This document shows, piece by piece, positions 25,271 to 33,601 of a stretch of 52,971 bases of DNA. How positions within the stretch are numbered: position 1 is the first letter of the stretch; every line of letters starts with the position of its first letter. The notes below the pieces were generated by a model. That model was not told the origin of the DNA. It made no database searches and saw only the letters and a program-made list of their open reading frames with translations. The DNA comes from Bacillota bacterium (GTDB lineage: Bacteria > Bacillota > Clostridia > Peptostreptococcales > Anaerovoracaceae). The stretch is from NCBI GenBank assembly GCA_017397825.1, contig JAFQHT010000009.1:1-52971 (forward strand). Reading direction: 5' to 3'. Position numbers and translations under genes: made by a program.

Positions 25271-26689
25271 GTGGGCAGCAAACTTTCAGAAAAAAAATTA
25301 GATTATGTAATGCGGTGTGCTTTTGAGTCTTTACCAAGTGCCAATATTATAGTGGACGAAAACGGTATCATCGTATATGCAAGTAAATTCCACTATACAT
25401 TTCTTGGAATATCACGGGAAGAAGAGATGATCGGTCTTCCTGTAGAACAGGTAATTCCCGGCACCAGAATGCATATTGTTGCCAAGACAGGGGTACCCGA
25501 ATATGGATATATATTCAGATTTATCAACCGTGAAACCAAAGAAATTGTTCCTGTAGTATGCAACAGAATTCCTATCTATGATGACGGTGTTCTTATCGGT
25601 GCCCTTGCCGAAGCAATTTTTCCACAAGGAATGGACGCAGTCCTTACCCTTGCCAAAGAAGTTGAAAAAATGAATAACCGTCCTAAAAATCCATCCTATA
25701 TGGAAGGTATCAGACAACTTGAAGAACATATTGTAGGCGTTTCTCCTGCTATCAATGACCTTCGCCAGATGATTGTCAAGATGGCTAACTTTCCTCTTCC
25801 TGTGCTCATCACAGGTGAAACCGGTACAGGTAAAGAAGTATTCGCCAATGCTTTCCATGAATTCAGTGACAAACGTAAAAATAATTTCGTAAAGATAAAC
25901 TGCGCTGCAATTCCTAACGAACTCCTTGAATCCGAACTGTTCGGATATGAACCGGGAGCTTTTACCGGAGCATCTCCTTCAGGTAAAGTTGGCAAGTTCC
26001 AGTTTGCCCAGAACGGAACAATTCTTCTTGACGAAATAGGCGATATGCCTTTCCCTCTCCAGGCGAAACTTCTCCGTGCCATTCAGGAAAAAGAGTTTGA
26101 AAAAATAGGAAGTCTTAAAACGATTCCTTTCAACGCACGTATAATATGTACAACTAACAGAAATATGGCCGAGCTCATTGAAGAACAGAAATTCAGACAG
26201 GACCTTTATTACAGAATCAATGTTATTGAAATAAAAATTCCTCCTCTCAGAGCAAGAAAGGAAGATATCGAACCTCTTTCTCAGCATTTCATAGAAAAAA
26301 TAAATGCCGAGCATGGTCTCAGTATTGTTGGCACAAGTCCTGATGCCATGAAACTTCTTATGAAGTATGACTGGCCAGGTAATGTCCGTGAACTTCAGCA
26401 TGTTATAGAGCATGCTTGTTTCAGAGTCGGTGCAGGTATTCTCGAAATGAATCATTTCAAACATCTGGAGGAGCGTATTGAAGAATCCAGACAACATAAA
26501 GAAGAAACGGCTGACGATGACGATAAAATCTTGAGCCTTGACGAAGTAAAGGCCCTTGCAGAAAAGAAAGAAATTAAAAAAGTTCTTATGCAGACTAAAG
26601 GCAACAAGTCTCAAGCCGCAAAGCTTCTTAAAATTGACCGCACTATTCTGTACGATAAAATTAAGAAGTATGACATTACAATAGAATAG
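25271..26689 (+). CDS. Sigma-54-dependent activator (PAS - AAA+ - Fis HTH)
   Basis: A 472-aa enhancer-binding protein starting at GTG with an AGAGGTG site. A PAS sensor domain (about residues 15-120, FESLPSANIIVDENGIIVYA) precedes the AAA+ domain: Walker A GETGTGKE at 182-189, canonical GAFTGA at 229-234, which contacts sigma-54, and Walker B LLDE at 252-255. The C-terminus has a Fis-type helix-turn-helix (NKSQAAKLLKIDRTILYDKIKKY). It lies directly after the sigma-54-driven dehydratase operon and is the obvious candidate activator. The PAS ligand is unknown; a CoA ester or organic acid would fit. Confidence 0.93.
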   Translation: MGSKLSEKKLDYVMRCAFESLPSANIIVDENGIIVYASKFHYTFLGISREEEMIGLPVEQVIPGTRMHIVAKTGVPEYGYIFRFINRETKEIVPVVCNRIPIYDDGVLIGALAEAIFPQGMDAVLTLAKEVEKMNNRPKNPSYMEGIRQLEEHIVGVSPAINDLRQMIVKMANFPLPVLITGETGTGKEVFANAFHEFSDKRKNNFVKINCAAIPNELLESELFGYEPGAFTGASPSGKVGKFQFAQNGTILLDEIGDMPFPLQAKLLRAIQEKEFEKIGSLKTIPFNARIICTTNRNMAELIEEQKFRQDLYYRINVIEIKIPPLRARKEDIEPLSQHFIEKINAEHGLSIVGTSPDAMKLLMKYDWPGNVRELQHVIEHACFRVGAGILEMNHFKHLEERIEESRQHKEETADDDDKILSLDEVKALAEKKEIKKVLMQTKGNKSQAAKLLKIDRTILYDKIKKYDITIE

Positions 26690-26729
26690 ACAAAAACGCA
26701 AAAATTTAATATTTAATTTCAGAAAGTCA

Positions 26730-26763
26730 AAACCGGGCATACCCTTGCGGATATGTCCGGTTT
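26730..26763. terminator. Bidirectional terminator between first activator and the dehydrogenase
   Basis: AAACCGGGCATA and TATGTCCGGTTT (ends at 26763) pair with one mismatch around a ~10-base loop, flanked by T-rich sequence on the right and A-rich on the left. The flanking genes converge. Confidence 0.8.
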
Positions 26764-26790
26764 CATTTTTTATGGGTTTAATTATGTAAT

Positions 26791-27804
26791 CTAAATGTAA
26801 TCTTTGAAGAATTCGATATTCTTTGGTGAGTATTCGTAAATACCATCCTGAATACCTGCAACAACTTTAACAATAATATCATTGATTGGAGTTGGAATTC
26901 CGCATTCTTTACCTGAATTGGAAACAACACCATTAATGTCGTAAATTTCGCACTTTCTGCCCTTTAAGAGGTCCTGTGCCATACTTGCTGTAAGCTTATA
27001 GTGTGGAGCCCAGATTTCTCTTACCAGCTTGATGGATTCTTCGTTTGTCTTTTCATTACCACGTTTGAATGCAGCATAGAAGTCATATCCTTCATATGGT
27101 TCCATTGTGATGCCAAGTTCTGCTGCAACGTCGAGACATTCTTTACCGATTCTTAAAATCAGCTGCATTGCTGTATCATCGTCAAGAACTCCGCCGAAAG
27201 TAGTTCCGAGTGCTGTGGAAAGTCCGCTGAATGTAGCATTCATAAGAAGCTTTGTCCATCTGAGGCCAAGAAGGTTTTCAGAAACTACTACTTCACCCAT
27301 ACATTCAAGAATTTCTTTAGCCTTGAGAACTCTTTCATTTACAGTTCCGTCCATTGAACCTAATGTAAAGTTAAGTCTGCCAACATCAGTTGTAAGTGCA
27401 GATTCGCCAGGGCCGATGAAAGTTGCACCCCAGCCTACAGGAGCACCAACTACTCTTTCTTCACCGATAACAGCACTTACTGCATATTCAGGAATACCGT
27501 TCTGGCACACACATACTGTACTGTTTTCATCAATGTGAGCTGCAATCTGAGGAATTGCAGTTTCATTGTAAGTCTGCTTTGCCAGATAAAGAATTAAATC
27601 ATATACACCTTCCATTTCATCCGGTGTGAGAGCATGTACAGGCTGTACGAAATCAACTACACCTGTTACATGTGCACCTTTTTCGTTAAGTGCATCTACA
27701 TGGTCCTTATAAGGGTCAATTAAATCAATATCATATCCTGCCTTTGCGATATACGCACCTAAAATTGTTCCCAGAGAGCCAGCACCCATAATTGCAATTC
27801 TCAT
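26791..27804 (-). CDS. Ketopantoate reductase-family 2-hydroxyacid dehydrogenase (ApbA/PanE family)
   Basis: A 337-aa NAD(P)H-dependent enzyme. The N-terminal Rossmann motif GAGSLGTILGAY is at residues 7-18; the catalytic Lys lies in LRWTKLLMNATFSGLS, and the C-terminal helical domain is normal. The family includes ketopantoate reductase (pantothenate pathway) and D-2-hydroxyacid dehydrogenases. A sigma-54 promoter upstream and its place inside the dehydratase island favour reduction of a 2-keto acid to the (R)-2-hydroxyacid used by the dehydratase. No other pantothenate genes are near. The assignment of substrate is inference. Confidence 0.82.
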   Translation of the reverse strand: MRIAIMGAGSLGTILGAYIAKAGYDIDLIDPYKDHVDALNEKGAHVTGVVDFVQPVHALTPDEMEGVYDLILYLAKQTYNETAIPQIAAHIDENSTVCVCQNGIPEYAVSAVIGEERVVGAPVGWGATFIGPGESALTTDVGRLNFTLGSMDGTVNERVLKAKEILECMGEVVVSENLLGLRWTKLLMNATFSGLSTALGTTFGGVLDDDTAMQLILRIGKECLDVAAELGITMEPYEGYDFYAAFKRGNEKTNEESIKLVREIWAPHYKLTASMAQDLLKGRKCEIYDINGVVSNSGKECGIPTPINDIIVKVVAGIQDGIYEYSPKNIEFFKDYI

Positions 27805-27867
27805 ATTGTACCTCCTTAATCAATTAAATATATATTTATCTGTAATTATGAACTTATAAATATATAA

Positions 27868-27883
27868 AGCAAAACCCATGCCA
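27868..27883 (-). promoter_or_regulatory. Sigma-54 promoter of the ketopantoate reductase-family gene
   Basis: Minus strand TGGCAT (27883-27878), five bases, TTGCT (27872-27868): one change from the TGGCAC-N5-TTGCW consensus. It sits 64 bases before the start at 27804. Confidence 0.82.
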
Positions 27884-27926
27884 ATCAAAACCCGCTTATT
27901 TTCAATGTTTACATGCCCAATATGTT

Positions 27927-27970
27927 CACAAAGTGTTTACTTTTATGTACATGTCATGTTACAATGTACA
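27927..27970. promoter_or_regulatory. Regulatory region with activator core and TGTACAT dyad between divergent genes
   Basis: CACAAAGTGT (27927-27936) repeats the core of the dyad at 21268-21282. TGTACAT (27946-27952) and ATGTACA (27964-27970) form a 7+7 inverted repeat with 11 bases between. The second element overlaps a likely promoter of the following activator gene (TTTACT, 18 bases, TACAAT). So the region could drive the dehydrogenase leftward and regulate the activator rightward. Confidence 0.6.
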
Positions 27971-27988
27971 GAACCGGAGGTTATAAAT

Positions 27989-29395
27989 ATGAAAAAATAC
28001 ATTACCGCAGAGACAAACAGTGTATATCAGTCTATAACAGATATTACCAACGAAGCTTACGAAAATCTTTATCATACAATAGTAATCGACAAGAATGGAT
28101 TCGTTGTGTATATAAGCAATTATTATGCTGATTTTCTCGGAAAGGCAAAGGAAGAAATTATCGGCAAAAAAATCGAGACAGTAATCCCCAACACCAAACT
28201 TTATGAAACACTTCAGACAGGGGAACCTACTTTTGACAGTCTTTTTGAATTTATGGACGGCAGAAGTCTTGTTTACAGCAGGGTTCCTGTGCGCAATACC
28301 TTCGGCGAAGTTATAGGTGTCGTTTCCATCAGTTCACTTAATACCACCGACACTGTAAATGCCCTGTATAAAGAAATAAATCATCTGAAAATGGCCAATA
28401 AAATGTACAGCCAGCAGCTCCTCGGGCTGACAGAGGCACCGTCTGTATTTGACAACATCATCGGTGTTTCGCCTCAGATTATGGAGATAAAGCAGATTCT
28501 TTCAAAAGTCAGCAACAGTACCATGCCTATACTTCTCACCGGTGAAAGTGGTGTGGGTAAAGAGGTCTTTGCCAACGCTATACATAACGGAAGTGAGCGC
28601 AAAGATGCTCCTTTTGTAAAAGTAAACTGCGCTGCAATTCCCCGCGAACTGCTTGAGTCTGAGCTTTTCGGCTATGAAACCGGTACTTTCTCCGGAGCCA
28701 TAAAAGGAGGTAAAGCCGGCAAATTTGAACTGGCCAATAACGGAACAATTCTCCTTGATGAAATTGAAGAACTTCCCCTTGAAATGCAGTCCAAACTTCT
28801 CAGAGTACTGCAGGAATACGAAGTTGAACGAATTGGTTCTATCAAGCCTATTTCCCTTAATCTGCAGGTTATATGCTGCAGCAATAAAAATCTATATAAA
28901 ATGGTTGAAGAGAAAAAATTCAGAGAAGATCTTCTTTACCGTATCAATGTAATGGAAATTGAAATTCCTCCGCTCCGGGAAAGACCAGAGGATATCCCGC
29001 CGCTCTGCAGCTCACTTATCGAAAAAATAAATCATAAATACAAACTGAATATAAGCGGAATATCTCCTGAAGCATTGGAATATCTTACCGGATATAGCTG
29101 GCCCGGTAATATCCGTGAACTGGAGCACTCTATTGAGAGAGCATGTGTACTCATTGGCAGCGGGCTTCTTTGTGAAGAAAACTTTGCTTTCATAGAAAAG
29201 AAAAAAGAACGCAGTCCAATCCAGCCTGCACCGGCTCCGTCCTCCAACTTTTTTACCAATAAAGGCACCGCTGAAAAAGAAATTATTGAAGATGCCCTCA
29301 AAACATGCAGCGGCAATAAAGTACAAGCTGCCAAACTTCTTGGCATTTCACGAAGTTTACTCTATGCAAAAATCAAAAAATATGGTATACAATAA
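27989..29395 (+). CDS. Sigma-54-type activator with variant GTFSGA loop (PAS - AAA+ - Fis HTH)
   Basis: A 468-aa protein, start chosen at the ATG with a CCGGAGG site rather than the frame's earlier ATG. A PAS domain (about residues 20-118) is followed by an AAA+ domain: Walker A GESGVGKE at 185-192, Walker B LLDE at 255-258 and a C-terminal Fis HTH (NKVQAAKLLGISRSLLYAKIKKY). The sigma-54 contact loop reads GTFSGA at 232-237 where GAFTGA is standard. It lies divergent from the sigma-54-driven dehydrogenase and just upstream of the kinase-like and BKACE genes. It may be an activator with altered coupling or a modulator of the neighbouring activator. Confidence 0.9.
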   Translation: MKKYITAETNSVYQSITDITNEAYENLYHTIVIDKNGFVVYISNYYADFLGKAKEEIIGKKIETVIPNTKLYETLQTGEPTFDSLFEFMDGRSLVYSRVPVRNTFGEVIGVVSISSLNTTDTVNALYKEINHLKMANKMYSQQLLGLTEAPSVFDNIIGVSPQIMEIKQILSKVSNSTMPILLTGESGVGKEVFANAIHNGSERKDAPFVKVNCAAIPRELLESELFGYETGTFSGAIKGGKAGKFELANNGTILLDEIEELPLEMQSKLLRVLQEYEVERIGSIKPISLNLQVICCSNKNLYKMVEEKKFREDLLYRINVMEIEIPPLRERPEDIPPLCSSLIEKINHKYKLNISGISPEALEYLTGYSWPGNIRELEHSIERACVLIGSGLLCEENFAFIEKKKERSPIQPAPAPSSNFFTNKGTAEKEIIEDALKTCSGNKVQAAKLLGISRSLLYAKIKKYGIQ

Positions 29396-29398
29396 GTA

Positions 29399-29414
29399 TG
29401 TGGATTTATCCACA
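29399..29414. promoter_or_regulatory. 16-bp dyad upstream of the acetate kinase-like gene
   Basis: TGTGGAT-TT-ATCCACA is a perfect dyad just after the activator stop codon and 36 bases before the next start. It may be an operator; no clear promoter boxes accompany it, so the following genes may be read from the activator's transcript. Confidence 0.4.
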
Positions 29415-29449
29415 AATTACTATAACTATAAGTCAAAGAGGTGATTAAA

Positions 29450-30637
29450 ATGAAAGTTTTAGTTTGCAACGTAGGCAGTACATCACTTAAGTTCAAACTT
29501 TTTGATATGCCGGAAGAAAAGGTTCTTATCGAATCCAAAGTAGAAGGAATCAGCGAAAATACTCCTGCTTCTTTCTCATACAAAGATTGTAACGGCTATA
29601 AGGCTTCCAGTTCTGACATCTGCATCCGCTCATACTCTGAAGGTATTAAATTATTCCTTCACCATGTTCTGGAAGAATCAGAAGGAATCATCAATGATAT
29701 CCTTGAAATCGAATGTGTTTGCTTCAAGACAGTAATTTCTGACGGATATTACGGCACTCACGAACTTACACCTGAAGTTATCGCTGCAATGGTAGATTTC
29801 ATCCCTATTTCTCCTGCTCACAATCCTCCTTATCTTGCTGCTATCGAAGAATTTAAGCAGATTATCCCTACTGCCAGACTGGTAGCTTCATTTGAAACAG
29901 ACTTCCACAAGACTATCCCACAGTCCCGTACAACTTATGGTATTCCATACAAGTGGACCCATGAATATGGACTTAAGAAACTGGGTTTCCACGGAGCTTC
30001 CCATTCTTTCATTGCTGCTCATCTCAGAGATGAATACGGTGAAACAGATAAAATCGTGTCTGCTCACCTTGGCGGCAGCAGCTCATTATGCGCTATCGAC
30101 AATTCAGAGAGCGTGGACGTAAGCTTTGGTTTCTCAAATCAGTCCGGCTGCATACATGCTCAGAGAGTCGGTGACGTTGACCCTGCAATCATTGAATATA
30201 TGATGGATTACAAAGGCTATTCATTCAAAGATGTAATGAGAACATTATCATCTGCCGGCGGTATTTATGGCATCTCCGATGGCATCGCCGACTTCAGAGA
30301 ACTCACAGAGGCAATGGAAGCCGGCAACGAAAAGGCAAAACTTGCTTTTGATGTTTTTATCCACGATGTTATTAAATATACAGGCATATTCTACATGGAA
30401 ATGAAAGGACTCAACTCCTTCGTATTTACAGGCGGTATCGGTGAACGCAGTGCTATAGCAAGAGCTGCAATATGCAAAGAACTGGCTTTCCTCGGCGTTG
30501 AAATCGACGAAAAGTTAAATGCAGAAAACGCTCTCATCATTTCCACTCCGGAATCCGCTGTAAAGGTTTATGTAATTCCTGCCAACGAAGAAATTATGGT
30601 AGCACGTAAATCATACAAGTGCCTTACTGAACAATAA
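29450..30637 (+). CDS. Acetate kinase-family protein with altered active-site residues
   Basis: A 395-aa member of the AckA/ASKHA kinase family, start ATG at 29450 with an AGAGGTG site six bases before it (an in-frame GTG overlaps that site and is less likely). The N-terminal CNVGSTSLKFKLFD, FHGASH (His181), QRVGDVDP (Arg239) and GGIGERSA are retained. Positions aligned with key acetate kinase residues differ: R91 to Lys93 with the whole GHRVVHGG motif replaced (CFKTVISDG), D148 to Glu149, and N211 to Gly209. This suggests another acyl substrate or a lost kinase activity. The gene is followed by a BKACE gene 35 bases on. Butyrate kinase is less likely by motif. Confidence 0.82.
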   Translation: MKVLVCNVGSTSLKFKLFDMPEEKVLIESKVEGISENTPASFSYKDCNGYKASSSDICIRSYSEGIKLFLHHVLEESEGIINDILEIECVCFKTVISDGYYGTHELTPEVIAAMVDFIPISPAHNPPYLAAIEEFKQIIPTARLVASFETDFHKTIPQSRTTYGIPYKWTHEYGLKKLGFHGASHSFIAAHLRDEYGETDKIVSAHLGGSSSLCAIDNSESVDVSFGFSNQSGCIHAQRVGDVDPAIIEYMMDYKGYSFKDVMRTLSSAGGIYGISDGIADFRELTEAMEAGNEKAKLAFDVFIHDVIKYTGIFYMEMKGLNSFVFTGGIGERSAIARAAICKELAFLGVEIDEKLNAENALIISTPESAVKVYVIPANEEIMVARKSYKCLTEQ

Positions 30638-30672
30638 ATAATATATATCACATACCGAAAGGAGAAAATCTC

Positions 30673-31665
30673 ATGGCATTATCTAATTATTTAATCGGCG
30701 ATTATCGTGAATTAATGACTTACTCCGATCAGATCAAAAAATATGGTCTGACTAAAATGTCTCCGTTAATCATCACTTGCTCAATCACAGGCGGACAGCA
30801 TGGTAAGGAAGCTAACCCTAACCTTCCTGAAGATCCTGAAGCACAGGCACAGTCCACTTTAGACGCATATAACGCAGGTGCTGTTTTAGTACATGCACAC
30901 AGAAGAGACCCTGCAAATCCTGCATTTGATACTAAAAACACTGAAGATTACCTTGAACTGAACCGTCTTATCCGTGCAAAATGTCCTGATATCATCATCA
31001 ACAATACTTGCATCGGCGGACGTACAATTGATACTGAAAACAAAATCGTATCTGACCTTCTTCACGTTTCTGCAGGCGCTCGTCCTGAAGTTGCTTCTAT
31101 CGATATCACTTCCACTTCCCAGAGAATGAACCTTGGCGCAAGAAGCGCTGAAATGGGCAGCGAAAGAGAAGCTTACACAAAGAAATTTGACTTAATCAAC
31201 AATGATGAAGATATCGTTGAACTTTTAAAGGAATTCGATGAATACGGAATCAAGCCTGAATGGGAAATGTACAACTTAACAGATATCAAGAGATTAAGAG
31301 GTATCATTGACAAGGGTATCATTAAGGGACCTCACTGGTGTATGATGTTATTCGGCGGCAACGGCGTATTCCCTAACTACCAGTCCATGGCACTTGCGAT
31401 GCAGATGCTTCCACCAGATGCTATTTTCTCAACAATCAATATCGGTGGTGCACACAACGCTATGATGGCACAGTCAATCATCATGGGTAACCACGTAAGA
31501 GTTGGTCTTGAAGACGTAGTATACTATGGTCCAAGACAGTTGGTTGTTTCCAACGCTCAGTTAGTAGAAAGAGCTGTAAGAATCGCAGAAGAACTCGGCC
31601 GTCCTGTCGCTACTCCTGAACAGGCTCGTGAAATGCTCGGACTTGGCGCACCTAGACAGTATTAA
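30673..31665 (+). CDS. BKACE/Kce-family beta-keto acid cleavage enzyme
   Basis: A 330-aa zinc TIM-barrel of the DUF849 family. Known members join a beta-keto acid with acetyl-CoA and release acetoacetate plus a new CoA ester; the founding case is 3-keto-5-aminohexanoate in lysine fermentation. The family segment PLIITCSITGG is at residues 31-41, KEANPNLPEDPE follows, and the zinc site H-A-H is at 74-76 (VLVHAHRRDP). It has about 30 extra N-terminal residues. None of the other lysine fermentation genes is present, so a different keto acid is likely. An AAAGGAG site marks the start; the terminator follows. Confidence 0.85.
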   Translation: MALSNYLIGDYRELMTYSDQIKKYGLTKMSPLIITCSITGGQHGKEANPNLPEDPEAQAQSTLDAYNAGAVLVHAHRRDPANPAFDTKNTEDYLELNRLIRAKCPDIIINNTCIGGRTIDTENKIVSDLLHVSAGARPEVASIDITSTSQRMNLGARSAEMGSEREAYTKKFDLINNDEDIVELLKEFDEYGIKPEWEMYNLTDIKRLRGIIDKGIIKGPHWCMMLFGGNGVFPNYQSMALAMQMLPPDAIFSTINIGGAHNAMMAQSIIMGNHVRVGLEDVVYYGPRQLVVSNAQLVERAVRIAEELGRPVATPEQAREMLGLGAPRQY

Positions 31666-31704
31666 TACTATTATCTGGTTTTAATAATTTGATTTCATAA
31701 AGAT

Positions 31705-31734
31705 GAAAGAAGGGACCTTAAGGCCCCTTCTTTC
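31705..31734. terminator. Bidirectional terminator between BKACE and moeA
   Basis: GAAAGAAGGG-A-CCTT pairs with AAGG-C-CCCTTCTTTC with a single mismatch; the arms are flanked by T-rich sequence on the right. The two genes converge. Confidence 0.85.
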
Positions 31735-31737
31735 AAT

Positions 31738-33003
31738 TTAACCGAGCAGATGCACCTTCACCTGCTCACCCTTATTAATTCCTTCATCGTTTACATCAAT
31801 CACAATATAGCCATCTGCCCTGCTCAACGTCCTGATAAGGCCTGACTTGCCGAGGACAGGAATTATCCGCGGCAGGCCGGTTTCATCGTCCTGATGGTCG
31901 TAATCCAGCTCCACAAGCTGGAAAGTTTTGCGTCCCGGTGAGGCTGCCATATTGGCTGCCATGATACCACTGACTGTAATTTTTTTCTCTGAAACATCGG
32001 CACCGGTGAATCTCTGCCAGATTCCGCCAACAATTTCTCTGAACAGAAGCACTGCCGCCACCGGATGACCAGGAAGACCTACTACTGCAGTCTCTGAAGG
32101 CCTGTCAAAGCCCAGAATCGTCGGTTTGCCGGGTTTTACGGCCAGTCCATGGGTAAATGCTCCACTTGATGTCAGATCGTCAATTATGGCTTCTGTAGCA
32201 TCTTTTTTGCCCTGGGAACTTCCTCCTGAAATACAGACAAAATCTGCAGTCTCCATGGCTCCGGCCACCTTTTCACGAAGAAGCTTTTCATTATCACGGA
32301 CCACATCCCAGCCCACCACTTCAAGTCCCATTCTCTCTGCTTCAGCAATGAGACTATAAGTGTTCACATCTCTTACCTGACCGGGTCCTGGTTTTTCCCA
32401 CGGCATGACGATTTCATCACCGGTAGAGATTATATACACCTTCCATGGACAATAAACATCTGCCAAAGCATTTCCCGCCGCACACAGCAGCCCTATATCT
32501 GCCGGTCTGATTCTGCGTCCCCGGCTGAGAAGTTTTTCACCTTCAGTTACATCATCTCCTGCAAATACCATGTTACGGCCATAAGAAAGCGGTGAATATA
32601 CAGCCATCTGATCTGCACCAAATGGCTGGCAATACTCAACCATTGCCACCGCATCTGCTCCGTCGGGAACCATGCCACCCGTAGGTACGTACATACATTT
32701 CCCGCTTGTAATAACTCCCGGTGCAGCCTTTCCCATCTCAACTTCTCCAGCTATTTCAAGAAAAGCCGGTATGCTTTCGCTTGCCCCTGCTGTATCGGCA
32801 GCAACTACCGCATATCCATCCACGGTAGAACGGTTGAAACCAGGTATGTTTTCGGCGCTGAAAATATCTTCTGCAAGGACTCTTCCAAGGGTATTATGAA
32901 CCGGCAGTGTTTCAGTTTCTATTATGTTTTTACCTGCTGCAGTCATTTCCTGCTCCAATTTATCAAGGGCAGTTTCCAGCAGATCCACATTAAGCAGTTT
33001 CAT
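31738..33003 (-). CDS. moeA: Molybdopterin molybdenum/tungsten transferase
   Basis: A 421-aa MoeA, the last step of cofactor assembly, in which the metal oxyanion is inserted into adenylylated molybdopterin. Seen: FNRSTVDGYAV, VPTGGMVPDGADAVAMVE, ISGGSSQGKKDAT (in part) and GLPGHPVAAVLLF, plus the C-terminal beta-barrel domain. It overlaps the tungstate transporter ATPase gene by 14 bases, so metal uptake and insertion are co-expressed. A second MoeA, fused to a binding domain, lies at 19152-21125; one may serve tungsten and the other molybdenum. Confidence 0.95.
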   Translation of the reverse strand: MKLLNVDLLETALDKLEQEMTAAGKNIIETETLPVHNTLGRVLAEDIFSAENIPGFNRSTVDGYAVVAADTAGASESIPAFLEIAGEVEMGKAAPGVITSGKCMYVPTGGMVPDGADAVAMVEYCQPFGADQMAVYSPLSYGRNMVFAGDDVTEGEKLLSRGRRIRPADIGLLCAAGNALADVYCPWKVYIISTGDEIVMPWEKPGPGQVRDVNTYSLIAEAERMGLEVVGWDVVRDNEKLLREKVAGAMETADFVCISGGSSQGKKDATEAIIDDLTSSGAFTHGLAVKPGKPTILGFDRPSETAVVGLPGHPVAAVLLFREIVGGIWQRFTGADVSEKKITVSGIMAANMAASPGRKTFQLVELDYDHQDDETGLPRIIPVLGKSGLIRTLSRADGYIVIDVNDEGINKGEQVKVHLLG

Positions 33004-33601
33004 TTACAATTCTTCCTTTTTCCATATAGTGAATCACGTCACAAAGATCTTTTTTCTGTTCCAGCTGGTGGTTTACAATAAGCCAGGTAATCGGCCTTGT
33101 CTGCTGGATTTCCTTAATCAGACTGATGATTGTCCTTTCGCTTTCAGGGTCCATATTGGACAGAGTTTCGTCCATAATCACAAACTCCGGCCCGAAAATC
33201 ACGGCTCTCAGAAATGAAAGTTTCTGTCGCTCACCGCTGGAAAGGCTGCGGGCATATTGATTTTTCTGTGCCAGAAGTCCTACTTTTTCCAGCATGGCAT
33301 CCACTTTTGCCTCATCAACAGGAATCTTCCGGATTTTCAGCGGATAAATTACATTTTCGTACACTGAATCGTGGAGCAGATAAGGTCTCTGCATCATCAT
33401 GGTCATCTTTGACTTTTCAAGGCCTTCCATGTCAATTGTACCGGAATCCGGTGTGAGTATTCCGATTATTGTTTTAAGTAAAATAGTTTTGCCGCAGCCG
33501 TTGTGTCCCACAAGTCCGTGGACTTTGCCGGGCTCTATATCAAGATGGTCAATTTTCAGCTGAAAACTTCCCATGTTTTTTTCAAGATTAATAATTTTCA
33601 T
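32990..33601 (-). CDS. tupC: Tungstate ABC transporter ATPase (TupC-like)
   Basis: A 203-aa ATPase from the ATG at 33601, which has an AAGGAGG site. Walker A GHNGCGKT is at residues 32-39, the signature is LSSGERQKL and Walker B is EFVIMDE. It is short for the family. It overlaps the permease gene by 14 bases and moeA by 14 bases, and belongs to the tupA-tupB-tupC-moeA operon. Molybdate transport is an alternative, but the binding protein looks tungstate specific. Confidence 0.88.
   Translation of the reverse strand: MKIINLEKNMGSFQLKIDHLDIEPGKVHGLVGHNGCGKTILLKTIIGILTPDSGTIDMEGLEKSKMTMMMQRPYLLHDSVYENVIYPLKIRKIPVDEAKVDAMLEKVGLLAQKNQYARSLSSGERQKLSFLRAVIFGPEFVIMDETLSNMDPESERTIISLIKEIQQTRPITWLIVNHQLEQKKDLCDVIHYMEKGRIVNETA

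Noticed and set aside
29396-29449. Sigma-54 promoter before the acetate kinase-like gene
   Set aside because: No TGGCA/TTGC pair at the right spacing; only a dyad is present.
30673-31665. Assigning the BKACE gene to lysine fermentation
   Set aside because: None of the other lysine fermentation genes (aminomutases, kdd, kal) is in the window.
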